Part shown: positions 52,189 to 61,644 of the stretch, piece by piece
Numbering within the stretch: position 1 is the first letter of the stretch
How the letters are laid out: the number at the start of each line of letters is the position of its first letter
Source: Paenibacillus amylolyticus
GTDB taxonomy: Bacteria > Bacillota > Bacilli > Paenibacillales > Paenibacillaceae
DNA: 64,000 nucleotides
Assembly: GCF_003719335.1 (NCBI RefSeq)
Contig: NZ_RIAS01000006.1
Span: 248,001-312,000 of the forward strand
Reading direction: 5' to 3'
Made by a program: the position numbers and the translations under genes
Notes under the pieces: model-generated
The model's database searches: none
The model's input: the letters and a program-made list of their open reading frames with translations, nothing else
What the model was told of the DNA's origin: nothing

Positions 52189-53643
52189 TTACCACCAACG
52201 GAATCCATTCTCCGCAGTCAAGCGATCGGCTGATTCAGGTCCATTCGAACCTGCATTGTACGTATCCAGTGGAATGGTACCTGCCTCAAAGGCTTCCTGG
52301 ATCGGTTGTACCCACTGCCATGCCAGTTCAACTTCGTTCCAGTGTGCAAAGAATGTGGAGTCTCCACGCATCGCGTCAAAGATCAAGTTCTCGTACGCTT
52401 CAGGAACGTTACGTTCTCCTGAGTTAAAGGTCATGTGCATCGGTTCTACCTCACCATGGTTCAGTGGGTTCTTCGCATTTAATTGAAGAGAGATACTTTC
52501 GCCAGGACCAATCTCCAGCGTCAACAGGTTTGGAGCCATCGTGTTTTCAGACTCATGCCCTGTTTTGAGCGGCGCCTTGAATTCAACGACGATTCGTGTC
52601 GATTTCTCAGCCATGCGTTTACCTGTACGGATATAAAATGGAACCTCGTCCCAGAACGGGTCATCCAGCCACAGTCTTGCAGCCACATAGGTTTCATTCT
52701 GTGAGTTAGCAGGGATACCAGGCTCGTCCAGATAACCAACGACTGCGGAGCCTTGAAGCTCGCCTGCACCATATTGGGCGCGAACCACTTCTGATGCTAC
52801 ATTCTCTTTGTTTAATGGGCGCAGCGACTCAGCAATTTTTTTCTTTTTATACTGAATTTCTTGCGGTGTACAGCGTTTTGGCAGATGCAGCGCAATCATC
52901 ATCAGCAGTTGAAGCATATGGTTCTGGAACATATCGCGAAGCGCACCACTTTGATCATAATACGCAGCGCGTTCCTCAACACCTACGGTTTCACTGGCTG
53001 TGATTTGCACATTCGCAATGTAACGGTTAGACCAAAGTGCCTGAATCACCGGGTTGGCATACGTCAATGTTTCGATGTTTTGTACCATTGGTTTTCCTAG
53101 GAAGTGGTCGATCCGATAAATTTCTTCTTCCGCAAACGTATTGCTCAACTTCTCATTCAGCTCACGAGCAGATTGCAAATCATGTCCAAATGGCTTTTCG
53201 ATAATCAGTTTCTTCCAGCCCTTCGTGTTGCCCAGACCGCTTTCTTGAATATTCAGTGCGATTGGCTCGAAAAATTCAGGTGCAACCGACATATAGAACA
53301 TGCGGTTTTCAGGGATATTCAATTCTTGTTCACGTTCTTGTACCAGTTCAAGCAACCGGGTGTAATCTTCAAGCTTCGTATTGTTCAGCGAACAGTAACG
53401 GAAAGCTCCGATGAAATCACGTACCCGTGATGCCTCCTCCGGCTTTTGACGGGAGAATTCCTGCAGTGACTTTTCCACATTCGCCTGGAAGTCTGCATCT
53501 GACAGTTCACGACGGCCCAAACCGATGACGGAGAATGCCTTCGGCATTTTCTGATCTACGTACAGATTGTATAATGCAGGGTAAATTTTACGTTTGGCTA
53601 AATCGCCTGTTGCCCCGAACAGGACAAATGTCATTGCATCCAT
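52189..53643 (-). CDS. zwf: Glucose-6-phosphate 1-dehydrogenase
   Basis: First enzyme of the oxidative pentose phosphate pathway, 484 residues. It oxidises glucose 6-phosphate to the lactone, reducing NADP. The N-terminal cofactor motif is FGATGDLAKRK, followed by IIEKPFGHD and the active-site signature RIDHFLGK. Full family length. GGAGG precedes the ATG by seven bases. Probably a separate transcript from gnd, given the gap and hairpins between them. It is divergent from an HxlR regulator. Confidence 0.97.
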   Translation of the reverse strand: MDAMTFVLFGATGDLAKRKIYPALYNLYVDQKMPKAFSVIGLGRRELSDADFQANVEKSLQEFSRQKPEEASRVRDFIGAFRYCSLNNTKLEDYTRLLELVQEREQELNIPENRMFYMSVAPEFFEPIALNIQESGLGNTKGWKKLIIEKPFGHDLQSARELNEKLSNTFAEEEIYRIDHFLGKPMVQNIETLTYANPVIQALWSNRYIANVQITASETVGVEERAAYYDQSGALRDMFQNHMLQLLMMIALHLPKRCTPQEIQYKKKKIAESLRPLNKENVASEVVRAQYGAGELQGSAVVGYLDEPGIPANSQNETYVAARLWLDDPFWDEVPFYIRTGKRMAEKSTRIVVEFKAPLKTGHESENTMAPNLLTLEIGPGESISLQLNAKNPLNHGEVEPMHMTFNSGERNVPEAYENLIFDAMRGDSTFFAHWNEVELAWQWVQPIQEAFEAGTIPLDTYNAGSNGPESADRLTAENGFRWW

Positions 53644-54068
53644 TGGAGTGCCTCCTATGATCTGTGCAGTATAGTATATGATGTTGCAAAATGGTCAAAT
53701 CCAAGCATGACAAAAGACGGAATAAGTGGGCACATCGCCCGCCTTGCCTCCGTTTATTAACGCTGCCTCAATCCAACCATGGGAACATTCCTTCTCTCCA
53801 CAACCTTAATCATCTTTGATCAGGTTATAAATTGTAACCTTTAGAATTAACGTTACCCATATTACACCTGTCGTCACAATTCGTCAACATTCGTGTCGAA
53901 CCTGTGAACTCCAGTGTTTACAGGGGTTTTGTTGAATGTTAACGCTTTATGTGGTAAGTTTAATAGCAATTGGATTGTGACATTTTATACATATCCCCTG
54001 TGGACAAGAAGGTTACAATAAGTATACTAAGTATATTACAAGGGATACTAAACCAAAGGAGTACAGTT
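53644..54068. promoter_or_regulatory. Divergent control region of zwf and hxlR
   Basis: No gene. TATACT-A-AGTATA at 54023-54035 is a perfect 13 bp palindrome, 33 bp ahead of the hxlR start, in the position of an autoregulatory operator. For zwf, a TTGACC and a TATACT are seen on the minus strand with wide (19 bp) spacing. A GACGGA/TCCGT-armed hairpin lies at about 53715-53758. Confidence 0.5.
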
Positions 54069-54389
54069 ATGAACGATGATGAGAATGCCAAACAAATGTG
54101 CTCAAAAGTGGAACAATCTTATCAGATCATTGGCCGAAAATGGGTAGCATTAATTATCCATGCGTTAATGGAAGAACCCAAACGCTTCAGTGAAATTCAT
54201 GCTTATATTCCCGATTTGAGCAAACGTGTATTGAATGAGCGTATGAAGGAATTGGAAGAAGAGGGACTGGTCGTACGGCATGTCGTTACTGAACGTCCCG
54301 TTCGGACTGAATATATGTTGTCCCGCAAAGGAAGCGAACTCGGGCGCGCGTTAAGCGCTGTCGAGCGATGGGCGGAGAAGTGGCTGTAA
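54069..54389 (+). CDS. HxlR family transcriptional regulator
   Basis: Winged-helix DNA-binding protein of 106 residues: QIIGRKWVALIIHALMEEPKRFSEI, then LSKRVLNERMKELEEEGLV and the wing (VVRHVVTERPVRTEYMLS). A single Cys11 lies just before the HTH, the position of the redox-sensing cysteine in YodB- and CatR-type members, so quinone or electrophile sensing is plausible. The ATG at 54069 follows AAAGGAG. Divergent from zwf; a palindrome in the gap may be its operator. Confidence 0.9.
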   Translation: MNDDENAKQMCSKVEQSYQIIGRKWVALIIHALMEEPKRFSEIHAYIPDLSKRVLNERMKELEEEGLVVRHVVTERPVRTEYMLSRKGSELGRALSAVERWAEKWL

Positions 54390-54393
54390 CCGT

Positions 54394-54418
54394 TATGGTC
54401 CTGTTTTACAGGACCATA
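54394..54418 (+). terminator. Hairpin directly after the hxlR stop codon
   Basis: TATGGTCCTG and CAGGACCATA form a perfect 10 bp stem around TTTTA, four bases after the stop. It has no U-tract. Confidence 0.45.
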
Positions 54419-54471
54419 CAGGACAATGGTTCATTAATCATATTCTGCCGCAGTTCAACAAATGAGAGACA

Positions 54472-54504
54472 AAAAAACGAAGGGAATTCATCCCTCCGTT
54501 TTTT
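54472..54504. terminator. Bidirectional terminator between hxlR and the SLH gene
   Basis: AAAAAACG, one mismatch, AGGGA pairs with TCCCT, CGTTTTTT around ATTCA. It separates convergent genes. Confidence 0.88.
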
Positions 54505-54515
54505 GAAAATTATGT

Positions 54516-56978
54516 TTATTTCAGGGTTACGTAAATCGTGTATCCATTAGCCATATAGAATCGATATTTTCCTGGCTGTAAATCTTTGGTGTCGAATTCA
54601 AAAACCTTTCCTTCGATATCTTGCGGGATTTCTAACTTCATTCCATGACCATCCCTGACTTCTTTTTCAAAATTGGCTATAGTACCATAGGTATCCTCGT
54701 AAACAAAGTAAACCGTGCCCCCACCATAGTCTAAAGTAAATTTAATCACAGTGCCAACAGGCTCCTGTATTCTCCATTCAGTTGGATGATCTACAAATAC
54801 GGGACGAGTATATGAAATAAATTTCGATGTGGTATAAACTTCATTTTTATAAACACTATCCGTTGTAGAAACCGCGCCTTCTAACACCTTAAAGTAGGTG
54901 CTTTTTCCCAGAACTGCCTTCTTGGGATTGATCTCAATTTTGTTGTATTTGATTGAGATTTCATCCTCTGGATCAAGAGGAACAAAATTGGGTGTTTGGG
55001 ACCCTGTAGAAACGAGAATATAATCTCTTAATTTTCCTAGTTCAGACTCCATAATCATCCGATTAAAACTAATGGAATAAGATTCCCGAATGGAAACCCA
55101 GCTTCCACTCATACTTGTTGACTTCTGAACCAAAGGTTTATCTGGACCATCCATGACATTATAATAATTAACTTGAGAACTATTATTCATTGCATCCAAT
55201 ACAAAAATTCTTAATCCGCCATAGTGATTAATTAGCTCAGCTGTTGGAACTTCTGTTCTTTCATTTGCCACAATGGGGAATTTAATAGCTGCTCCAGCTT
55301 TTACTGCTTCATCGAGTAGAATAAGATTTTTGCCATCAATATTCTGAGTAGTAGCATAAACATTACCGCTCCGAGGACTGTACACATATACTGACTCCGT
55401 TGCTGTAATCGCTTGTTCTTCTGTACCTAGTATAAAAAAGGAGCCTCCCTCATAACTGCCATATTGACCGCTTGGTGAAGGGGTAGAACCTCCATTTCCC
55501 GGATTCGGGCTTCCCGGGGTTGGACTTCCAGAATTTGAGTTGCCCGTTCCACCAGTTGAACCTGAAGATGATCCAGTGCTTCCATAGGGTACATTTGAAG
55601 TTGGAATCGAAGTGACGGGCTTGCTCGTACCGTCAATTTGTACGGTTGTACCTGAAGGTACCGAAGAACCTAAAATCACTTTGTTTGGTGCCTTTTCCAT
55701 AGTTACACCCACAGCATTAACTGTAGCCTGTTCCACGGTGCCTGTCCCAAACATCTTGACTGCTGCATTAAGGATAGCTGTTATTACTTTTGCTTCCTTA
55801 CTAATCTGAACTTCGGTTCCCTCGGCCGAATCAGCAAAATTTAGTTCCGTAACCGTTCCAGAAGGAACTTGAATATTTATACTCTTAGCTTCAACATCTA
55901 CGGTATCAAAATTCCCTTTAAGATATACTCTGGACTTTTCGGGAAGTGCTTCGGATAGCTTGAGCTTATCGATTTTTGCAGTTCCATTAGATTCAATGTT
56001 TGCAGAAGTTTGAATTGTCATCTCATGTACTTCCGTTTTTCCCGAAGCAACCAAACGAACTGTGCCATCTTTTTTGTTGACAATAACCGTCAGCAAAACG
56101 GAATCTTCCAGATGTACACTATTCTCTCCACCGCCATATACGTAAGTTTTTCCTTGAACTGTTACGTTTTTGAGGAATACATCTCCTTGACCAACAGATT
56201 TGCTGATAATCAGATCACCTGTAATAGTCATATTCTGAAGAGTTACGCCCGAAGCGCCGATGACTACGTTTCCTTGAATCTCTTCTTTCTTGTCCTTAGA
56301 ACCATACTGGCCTTCTTGTCCGTACCAGCTTCCATATGTACTAAAAGCCCTGTCTAGAATCTGTACTGCTTCAGCTCTGGTGACTGCACTATTCGGTTTG
56401 AAACTACCATTGCTATAGCCTACGACGATCTGCTTCTCAGCAGCAGCACTTACAGCCTCTTTACTCCAACTTTTAATATCTATCTGATCTGTAAAACTGG
56501 TCTCTCCACTACCCTGCAAGTTTAAAATTCGTGATACTACAGTTGCTGCCTCCTGCCTTGTTAGTGTAGCATTTGGGTGGAAAGAACCGTCTTTGTATCC
56601 TTGAATATATCCTGCTTGAACGCCTTTAGCGACATCTTGAGCATACCAATCAGATTGAGATACATCGGTAAAAGTTGAATGACCAACTTGTTCATACTGG
56701 AAAACACGATTAATCATAGCCGCCCACTCGGCACGTGTAATTTCTTCCTTAGGTAAGAAAAGATCTTGTTTATTTCCTTGTACAATACCTCTACCAGCCC
56801 ATTTTTCAACGACTTCCTGTGCCCAATTCCCGTTTAAGTCTTTAAACGTTTTTACGGCAACAGTTGCTTTCCCGTCACGATCATACACTGCATCGGTTAC
56901 AGTTTCAGCCTGAACTGCTGTGCCCATACTCCCAAATAACAAAACTCCTGATAAAAATAAACTTCCCCACTTCTTCAC
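54516..56978 (-). CDS. S-layer homology (SLH) domain surface protein
   Basis: Secreted cell-wall-bound protein of 820 residues. Signal peptide about 1-24 (cleavage AVQA). Three SLH domains at about 45-94, 103-151 and 162-210 with ITRAE, LTRQE and VTRAE motifs bind pyruvylated wall polymer. A beta-rich, possibly beta-helical ladder follows (about 230-450; NVVIGASGVTLQNMTITGDL, VFLKNVTVQGKTYVYG). A Gly/Ser/Pro/Asn linker lies at about 465-504 and a C-terminal beta-rich region of unknown role at 505-820. I chose the GTG at 56978, ten bases after AGGAGGAG; an ATG at 57080 is far from any RBS. No catalytic site recognised. Confidence 0.82.
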   Translation of the reverse strand: MKKWGSLFLSGVLLFGSMGTAVQAETVTDAVYDRDGKATVAVKTFKDLNGNWAQEVVEKWAGRGIVQGNKQDLFLPKEEITRAEWAAMINRVFQYEQVGHSTFTDVSQSDWYAQDVAKGVQAGYIQGYKDGSFHPNATLTRQEAATVVSRILNLQGSGETSFTDQIDIKSWSKEAVSAAAEKQIVVGYSNGSFKPNSAVTRAEAVQILDRAFSTYGSWYGQEGQYGSKDKKEEIQGNVVIGASGVTLQNMTITGDLIISKSVGQGDVFLKNVTVQGKTYVYGGGENSVHLEDSVLLTVIVNKKDGTVRLVASGKTEVHEMTIQTSANIESNGTAKIDKLKLSEALPEKSRVYLKGNFDTVDVEAKSINIQVPSGTVTELNFADSAEGTEVQISKEAKVITAILNAAVKMFGTGTVEQATVNAVGVTMEKAPNKVILGSSVPSGTTVQIDGTSKPVTSIPTSNVPYGSTGSSSGSTGGTGNSNSGSPTPGSPNPGNGGSTPSPSGQYGSYEGGSFFILGTEEQAITATESVYVYSPRSGNVYATTQNIDGKNLILLDEAVKAGAAIKFPIVANERTEVPTAELINHYGGLRIFVLDAMNNSSQVNYYNVMDGPDKPLVQKSTSMSGSWVSIRESYSISFNRMIMESELGKLRDYILVSTGSQTPNFVPLDPEDEISIKYNKIEINPKKAVLGKSTYFKVLEGAVSTTDSVYKNEVYTTSKFISYTRPVFVDHPTEWRIQEPVGTVIKFTLDYGGGTVYFVYEDTYGTIANFEKEVRDGHGMKLEIPQDIEGKVFEFDTKDLQPGKYRFYMANGYTIYVTLK

Positions 56979-57201
56979 GATACTCTGTCTCCTCCTCTGT
57001 TTTGATTCCAAAGACCTATTACTTTGGTTCCAATCCCGTAAAATAGTATCATATAAATTAAAAACTAACAATATTTTCATGCAATAGGATTCTTTTTTTC
57101 ACACTCCACATTTTTCTGCATCTTGGTCTGCCCTGTTGTTGTTTGGTATCCAGCTCATTATTACCAAAACTACATGATGAGGATCACGATCGTATTTGAA
57201 T

Positions 57202-57231
57202 AAAAAAAAATGCTTTATCCGTAGATAAAGC
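57202..57231 (-). terminator. Terminator of the Gfo/Idh/MocA gene
   Basis: GCTTTATC and GATAAAGC around CGTA; nine As ahead on the plus strand give a long U-run on the minus strand. Confidence 0.9.
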
Positions 57232-57304
57232 GGCTTCTTTCTCATTTTATATTTTTCTGTTTCCTGCATAATGAGGTACTACTTAAACGTTATCTTATCT
57301 TTGT

Positions 57305-58468
57305 TCACTCTGCATCCAATCTGCGTCCAAGCGTAATGCCCCTATCCTCAAAATTTTCAACAGACGACTTCTTTTCATAAAAGTGAACAACATGCCGCAT
57401 CATACTCTCTCTGGAATAAAATGTATCGTCCGATGGTATAGGAAAAACCACCTTCTCCCCAGTACTTGCAGACTTATATATCCCAACAATTAGCTCCAGC
57501 GTATCACGTCCGCTCTCTCCATCAACAACTAACGATGTCCCCTTCTCTATAGCATCCAGCACATTCTCTACCTGTCCGGCGTGACCTGAATGAATAACTT
57601 CCGGCAATGCATCATACTGCTGCTGAAGCTGCCGTTCGAGATCCGGATTAGGTTCGGGGAATCCATTACTTTGCGAAGTGGATGCGACTACTTTCCAGGG
57701 AACCGACACGCGGGCTTCTTTTCCTTGAAAAATTAACTGCTGCTCCTCTCCGTGATGTACCACGGAACTTGTAATCATACCCACTGCTCCCTGGCTGAAG
57801 CGTAGCATCGCCATGGATATGTCCTCCACCTCGGCATTATCATGTGCCGTATTGGCCATCATAGCCTGCACCTCGATGGGCGCCCCCATCATCCAGAGCA
57901 TGGCATCTATATGATGTACCGCATGATTAAGCGTACAGCCGCCTCCTTCTTTTTCCCAAGTCCCACGCCACCACAGATCATAATAGCTATATCCTCGCCA
58001 CCAGTAGGAGTCCACTTGAACATGGAGAATGGGCCCCATTTGACGGCTGTCTATTACACTTTTAAGCTTCATCATGGGAGTGGTAAACCGATTCTGGGCA
58101 ACAACCGACAGCAGTTTGCCGCTATCCTGCGCTGCTTTCAGCATCTGATCCGCTTCCTCCAATGAAGAAGCCATCGGTTTTTCAACCAATACATGCTTGC
58201 CAGCCTTCATGAAATCACACGCGATGGAAGCATGGGTATACGGAGGTGTACAGATCGATACATGATCAATATCGTTTTGTAGCAGTTCATGATAATCCCT
58301 TACAGCAACAGCATCATGTAGTCCGTACTCAAGGATTCGCTTTTGCGCTTTTTCCACATACACATCGACCACAGCTACAATCCGGCATCGCTCCCGGAAC
58401 TTCATATACGCAGAGATATGCGCACTACTAATCGCACCAGCACCAATAATAGCTACTTTAATCATCAC
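57305..58468 (-). CDS. Gfo/Idh/MocA family oxidoreductase
   Basis: NAD(P)-dependent sugar or inositol-type dehydrogenase of 387 residues. N-terminal Rossmann motif AIIGAGAISSAH, the family EKP motif in LVEKPMASS, and a C-terminal sheet domain with the catalytic His candidate in NHAVHHIDAM. Substrate unknown. The divergent AraC-type gene is the likely regulator. ATG at 58468 after GGGAGGG; the second Met is equally possible. Confidence 0.9.
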   Translation of the reverse strand: MMIKVAIIGAGAISSAHISAYMKFRERCRIVAVVDVYVEKAQKRILEYGLHDAVAVRDYHELLQNDIDHVSICTPPYTHASIACDFMKAGKHVLVEKPMASSLEEADQMLKAAQDSGKLLSVVAQNRFTTPMMKLKSVIDSRQMGPILHVQVDSYWWRGYSYYDLWWRGTWEKEGGGCTLNHAVHHIDAMLWMMGAPIEVQAMMANTAHDNAEVEDISMAMLRFSQGAVGMITSSVVHHGEEQQLIFQGKEARVSVPWKVVASTSQSNGFPEPNPDLERQLQQQYDALPEVIHSGHAGQVENVLDAIEKGTSLVVDGESGRDTLELIVGIYKSASTGEKVVFPIPSDDTFYSRESMMRHVVHFYEKKSSVENFEDRGITLGRRLDAE

Positions 58469-58506
58469 TCTATCCCTCCCTTAGTTCTTTCACAATACCT
58501 CGGAAT

Positions 58507-58516
58507 AAAGCGCTTT
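58507..58516. promoter_or_regulatory. Palindrome between the oxidoreductase and araC-type genes
   Basis: AAAGCGCTTT, a perfect 10 bp palindrome flanked by AT and TAT, in a 112 bp divergent gap. It could be the AraC-type operator, but AraC sites are more often direct repeats. Confidence 0.4.
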
Positions 58517-58580
58517 TATGCATGTATTCTGTGATAAAATATAACTATCTTGCGATGGTAAGGGAGGTCATCTGATTTCT

Positions 58581-59465
58581 ATGTCACATATAAGTGATAG
58601 GCAATTCAGCCTGGCATGTCGCCGTACATCCCATGTAGCCTTTCGCGAGGTCTTTCATGCTCATTCACAGCTAGAATTAACCTATATTCATGACGGTTAC
58701 GGGCAATTGATTACCGAGGGACAGGTATTTCCACTTGAACCGGGTACACTGATGATTTTCCGGCCTTTTCAGATGCACCATGTGCAAATTCAGTTATCTG
58801 AAGCACACCCGTTTATACGCACGGTGCTTATGGTGGAGCTAGAGTTACTACATGCCTATTGGCCACACTTCATAGCCACTCATCAATTTACCGAACACCT
58901 TCTCAATGAGCAGCATTCTATACAACCGATCTTTCTCCTACCGGATTCACCACTCATTCAGCGAATGGAACTTTTCGGTGAACAATACCCTGAATTATTA
59001 CCTCATGAAGCTGCGGAAGATGCCTGTCTTTTTGTACTGGATGCACTGACGCAATTACGCTACATCTGGAATATAACAGCCCGTCCCCTAGATCAGTATT
59101 CGTCAAACCAACCAACAGGGCGTTCAGAAATCATCGATCCCCACGCCGGAGCAGCCATGCAGTGGATTGAGCAACACTTCGCGAAACCTTTTCGTTTAGC
59201 CCATATTGCAGATGAACTGCATCTCTCTGCTTATCACCTGTCCCATGTGTTTAAAAAGGCAACCGGCACCAGCATTATTGCATATGCTCAAGCCACCCGT
59301 ATTCGTCAAGCCTGCGTACTGCTCGGTCGTACATCTTTATCCATTCCTGAGATCGGCCACCGTGTCGGCATGTCCAGTCCATCTTATTTTTGCAAAGTAT
59401 TTCGTAAAGCTACCGGCACCACACCACATCAGTATCGGTTAAGGATGAGGAGTGGAATGAGATGA
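58581..59465 (+). CDS. AraC family transcriptional regulator
   Basis: Regulator of 294 residues. An N-terminal cupin domain (about 15-100, with HAHSQLELTYI and the PGTLMIFRP segment) senses a small ligand, probably a sugar. Two C-terminal HTH motifs follow: LAHIADELHLSAYHLSHVFKKATG and IPEIGHRVGMSSPSYFCKVFRKATG (positions about 205-285). An AGGGAGG precedes the ATG at a rather long spacing of 13. It probably controls the divergent dehydrogenase. Confidence 0.92.
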   Translation: MSHISDRQFSLACRRTSHVAFREVFHAHSQLELTYIHDGYGQLITEGQVFPLEPGTLMIFRPFQMHHVQIQLSEAHPFIRTVLMVELELLHAYWPHFIATHQFTEHLLNEQHSIQPIFLLPDSPLIQRMELFGEQYPELLPHEAAEDACLFVLDALTQLRYIWNITARPLDQYSSNQPTGRSEIIDPHAGAAMQWIEQHFAKPFRLAHIADELHLSAYHLSHVFKKATGTSIIAYAQATRIRQACVLLGRTSLSIPEIGHRVGMSSPSYFCKVFRKATGTTPHQYRLRMRSGMR

Positions 59466-59527
59466 CGTTTTGACGTTTCCCTTAGAACGTACATATGAGA
59501 TAATATGGAATAGATGAACCGTATGAA

Positions 59528-60295
59528 TCAGCGTACATCCAGCCCCAGTTTTTCCAAATACGCACTCATATACTCTGTCAATTGATCCAGATTAGCTCGC
59601 TGATCCTTGGATAAACGCTCCATGTGGTAACTCCCGTCTGTATCTTCTACTTTCGTTTTATACGTCTTCATTTGTTCATATACGGATCTAAAGTCGGCAT
59701 ATTCTTCCTTCGTAAACAACTTTTCAGCCTTGGTAAACTGTTCCGTCCAAAATTCATCCTCATCCATCAGCCTCGGTGAAACAGGTATAGATTTTGACGA
59801 CTTGTTCTCTAACGAATTTATTTTATCAAAAAAGGGCTCAAGCTTTGCTGTAATCTGCTTGTACTTTTCCTGCTCCTCTATACTCCAGCTATCCGGATTC
59901 ATTTTCCCCTGGGCATCAGCATGGATCAATGCCATTTGTCCAAATTGTTTGAGCAGTCCCATATAAAGCCCGAATTCACTTTCCGTAAAATGAGCCTTGG
60001 CCTGCTGCAGCTTTGCTTCCAATCGCTCGTAATCTGCTGCTGTCCCACCTAACGGGGTGATGTTTTCCCGTGAACCATATATACTGTCAGCCAGATATGT
60101 ATACCCCGCGTAAGCACCTGTAGGGATAAGAAGCGCTGCCAGCAGCAGTATGGTCACCCGCCATGTTTTGCTTCGTTGTACATTAGTCGTTTTTCTCAGA
60201 GTCCCATTCATTACATTATGTTTGACACGATCCGAGATGATCCAATCTTTCGTTTTCTCCTGATATGCCGACCGTAACTGTTCATCCAATTTCAT
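59528..60295 (-). CDS. Membrane-anchored anti-sigma-like protein with DUF3600-like domain
   Basis: Protein of 255 residues. A basic cytoplasmic N-terminus of about 42 residues precedes one span (TWRVTILLLAALLIPTGAYAG, about 43-63) and a helical extracytoplasmic region (80-255). This layout and the 14-base overlap with the ECF sigma gene mark it as the likely anti-sigma factor. The outer part resembles DUF3600. The ATG at 60295 has AAAGGTGG at about nine bases; the one at 60301 is closer. No zinc anti-sigma motif (HxxxCxxC) is seen. Confidence 0.78.
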   Translation of the reverse strand: MKLDEQLRSAYQEKTKDWIISDRVKHNVMNGTLRKTTNVQRSKTWRVTILLLAALLIPTGAYAGYTYLADSIYGSRENITPLGGTAADYERLEAKLQQAKAHFTESEFGLYMGLLKQFGQMALIHADAQGKMNPDSWSIEEQEKYKQITAKLEPFFDKINSLENKSSKSIPVSPRLMDEDEFWTEQFTKAEKLFTKEEYADFRSVYEQMKTYKTKVEDTDGSYHMERLSKDQRANLDQLTEYMSAYLEKLGLDVR

Positions 60296-60869
60296 TGGCA
60301 TTGTCCACCTTTCTCGTAAATTCAGAGTGCAGTTGCTGCTTCTGTCTCAACTTGGTGAGTGCCGCATGAATTCGAGATTTGACCGTACCCAGCGGGATAT
60401 CTAAAATATCAGCGACTTCTTCCTGGGTATATTCGTTCAGATAGTGTAAAGTCACTACCTGTTGCAACTTGTAAGGCAGACGCTGCACTTGCTCCAGTAA
60501 GGGAAGATTGGCCAGCTTACGAATCAGATGTGGTGAAAAATCATATTCCATACCTGTATCCATCTGCTCCATCCGTTGCTTAAAGCGAAACTGCATCATT
60601 TTCCTACGTCGGTAACTTTTGACCTGTCGCATGCTAACCCCCATTAACCAAGGCCGAAAAGCACGTCCAGGATCATATCGTGCCAGAGATCGATAAGCCT
60701 GAATATAAATCTCCTGCACCAGATCCTCGGCATCCGCCGCATCATGCACCAGAAAACGAACCGTACGATACACATCCGTTACCGTCTTCTCATATAACTC
60801 TCCATAAGCCTCATGGTCTCCAGCCAAGGTAAGTTTCACCAATATTATGTACTCATTCTGTTCACTCAT
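60282..60869 (-). CDS. ECF-type RNA polymerase sigma factor
   Basis: Extracytoplasmic-function sigma-70 of 195 residues. Region 2 (YGELYEKTVTDVYRTVRFLVHDAADAEDLVQEIYIQAYRSL) and region 4 (LPYKLQQVVTLHYLNEYTQEEVADIL, positions about 125-165; PLGTVKSRIHAALTKLR) are complete. The ATG at 60869 follows AAAGGGGATGG and gives family length. The frame stays open upstream to 61172. It is co-transcribed with the overlapping anti-sigma-like gene. Target promoters unknown. Confidence 0.9.
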   Translation of the reverse strand: MSEQNEYIILVKLTLAGDHEAYGELYEKTVTDVYRTVRFLVHDAADAEDLVQEIYIQAYRSLARYDPGRAFRPWLMGVSMRQVKSYRRRKMMQFRFKQRMEQMDTGMEYDFSPHLIRKLANLPLLEQVQRLPYKLQQVVTLHYLNEYTQEEVADILDIPLGTVKSRIHAALTKLRQKQQLHSEFTRKVDNANEIG

Positions 60870-61309
60870 TTTCCATCCCCTTTCTGCTGATACTATATAT
60901 TGGTTTAGGTCTATGATATCGTTCGATTTAATTTTAAATTTTTTATAAACATAATAAAAACCTATTCCAAAAACTTCGGGCTGAAGTTGGAATAGGCTCA
61001 TACATAGAAAAATTGGAATGAGATAACCAAGCCGTAGTCCTTTGACCATAGCATATACAAAACATAATTGAACCTGTAGCATCCAGATAACTCCCTTTAA
61101 GGTCGCCCTGATCACGTACCAATACCAAAGACCGCTGGCAGCATCTTGTACATTAACGTGAGCGTGGCACATTCTTTTGAAGATACCAATAATCTTACCT
61201 CATTTGGGATAGTTAACAAGGAAAGTTCAGACAATCGACAAGAGCCACTGCGTACGATCCCATTGCAATACTCTAGAAAATAGGTTGATAACCGGTTAAA
61301 AGAGCTGTC
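60870..61309 (-). other. Region upstream of the ECF sigma gene with terminator and in-frame extension
   Basis: A perfect-armed hairpin at 60961-60996 is described separately. On the minus strand an ATG at 61082 has AAAGGGAG eight bases before it and is in frame with the sigma gene; the extension would encode about 71 residues including a hydrophobic span. Whether this is translated is unknown. Confidence 0.45.
60956..60996 (-). terminator. Terminator-type hairpin 87 bp before the ECF sigma gene
   Basis: CCTATTCC (60961-60968) pairs with GGAATAGG (60989-60996), with inner AACTTC/GAAGTT. On the minus strand TTTTTATT follows. It may end transcripts from the gene at 61310-61558 or attenuate the sigma operon. 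Confidence 0.75.
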
Positions 61310-61558
61310 TTAGTCACTATTCCGACTCTTTCTATATAAGCGATAAACATCCCTTAATACATCTAAGGCGAGTTGAAAAAGTGACAACTTACGAAACAAC
61401 CGCATCATCACCACAAACATGAAAATGAATACAATTTCCATAAAAGTTCTGTTTAGCAGATCGTGACCATACAGTTGATAAATGCCTCGGCTCAAAAACA
61501 ATAATCCTCCTCCAACCATTAGCCGAACAACCAGGAGTAACTCTTCTTCTTTCTCCAT
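61310..61558 (-). CDS. Small hypothetical membrane protein
   Basis: Protein of 82 residues with two predicted spans (about 8-25 and 38-56) and a basic C-terminus (RDVYRLYRKSRNSD). No family recognised. The ATG at 61558 follows AAGGGGAAAAGTG; an upstream in-frame ATG at 61585 overlaps the RBS. Lies upstream of the ECF sigma operon on the same strand; a terminator hairpin separates them. Confidence 0.7.
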   Translation of the reverse strand: MEKEEELLLVVRLMVGGGLLFLSRGIYQLYGHDLLNRTFMEIVFIFMFVVMMRLFRKLSLFQLALDVLRDVYRLYRKSRNSD

Positions 61559-61644
61559 ATCACTTTTCCCCTTCCCCAAAATCAAACGTATGTTTATTTT
61601 GATCCTGCACTTTGGCTATCTCTTCCTCGATTCCCTTAAAAAAT

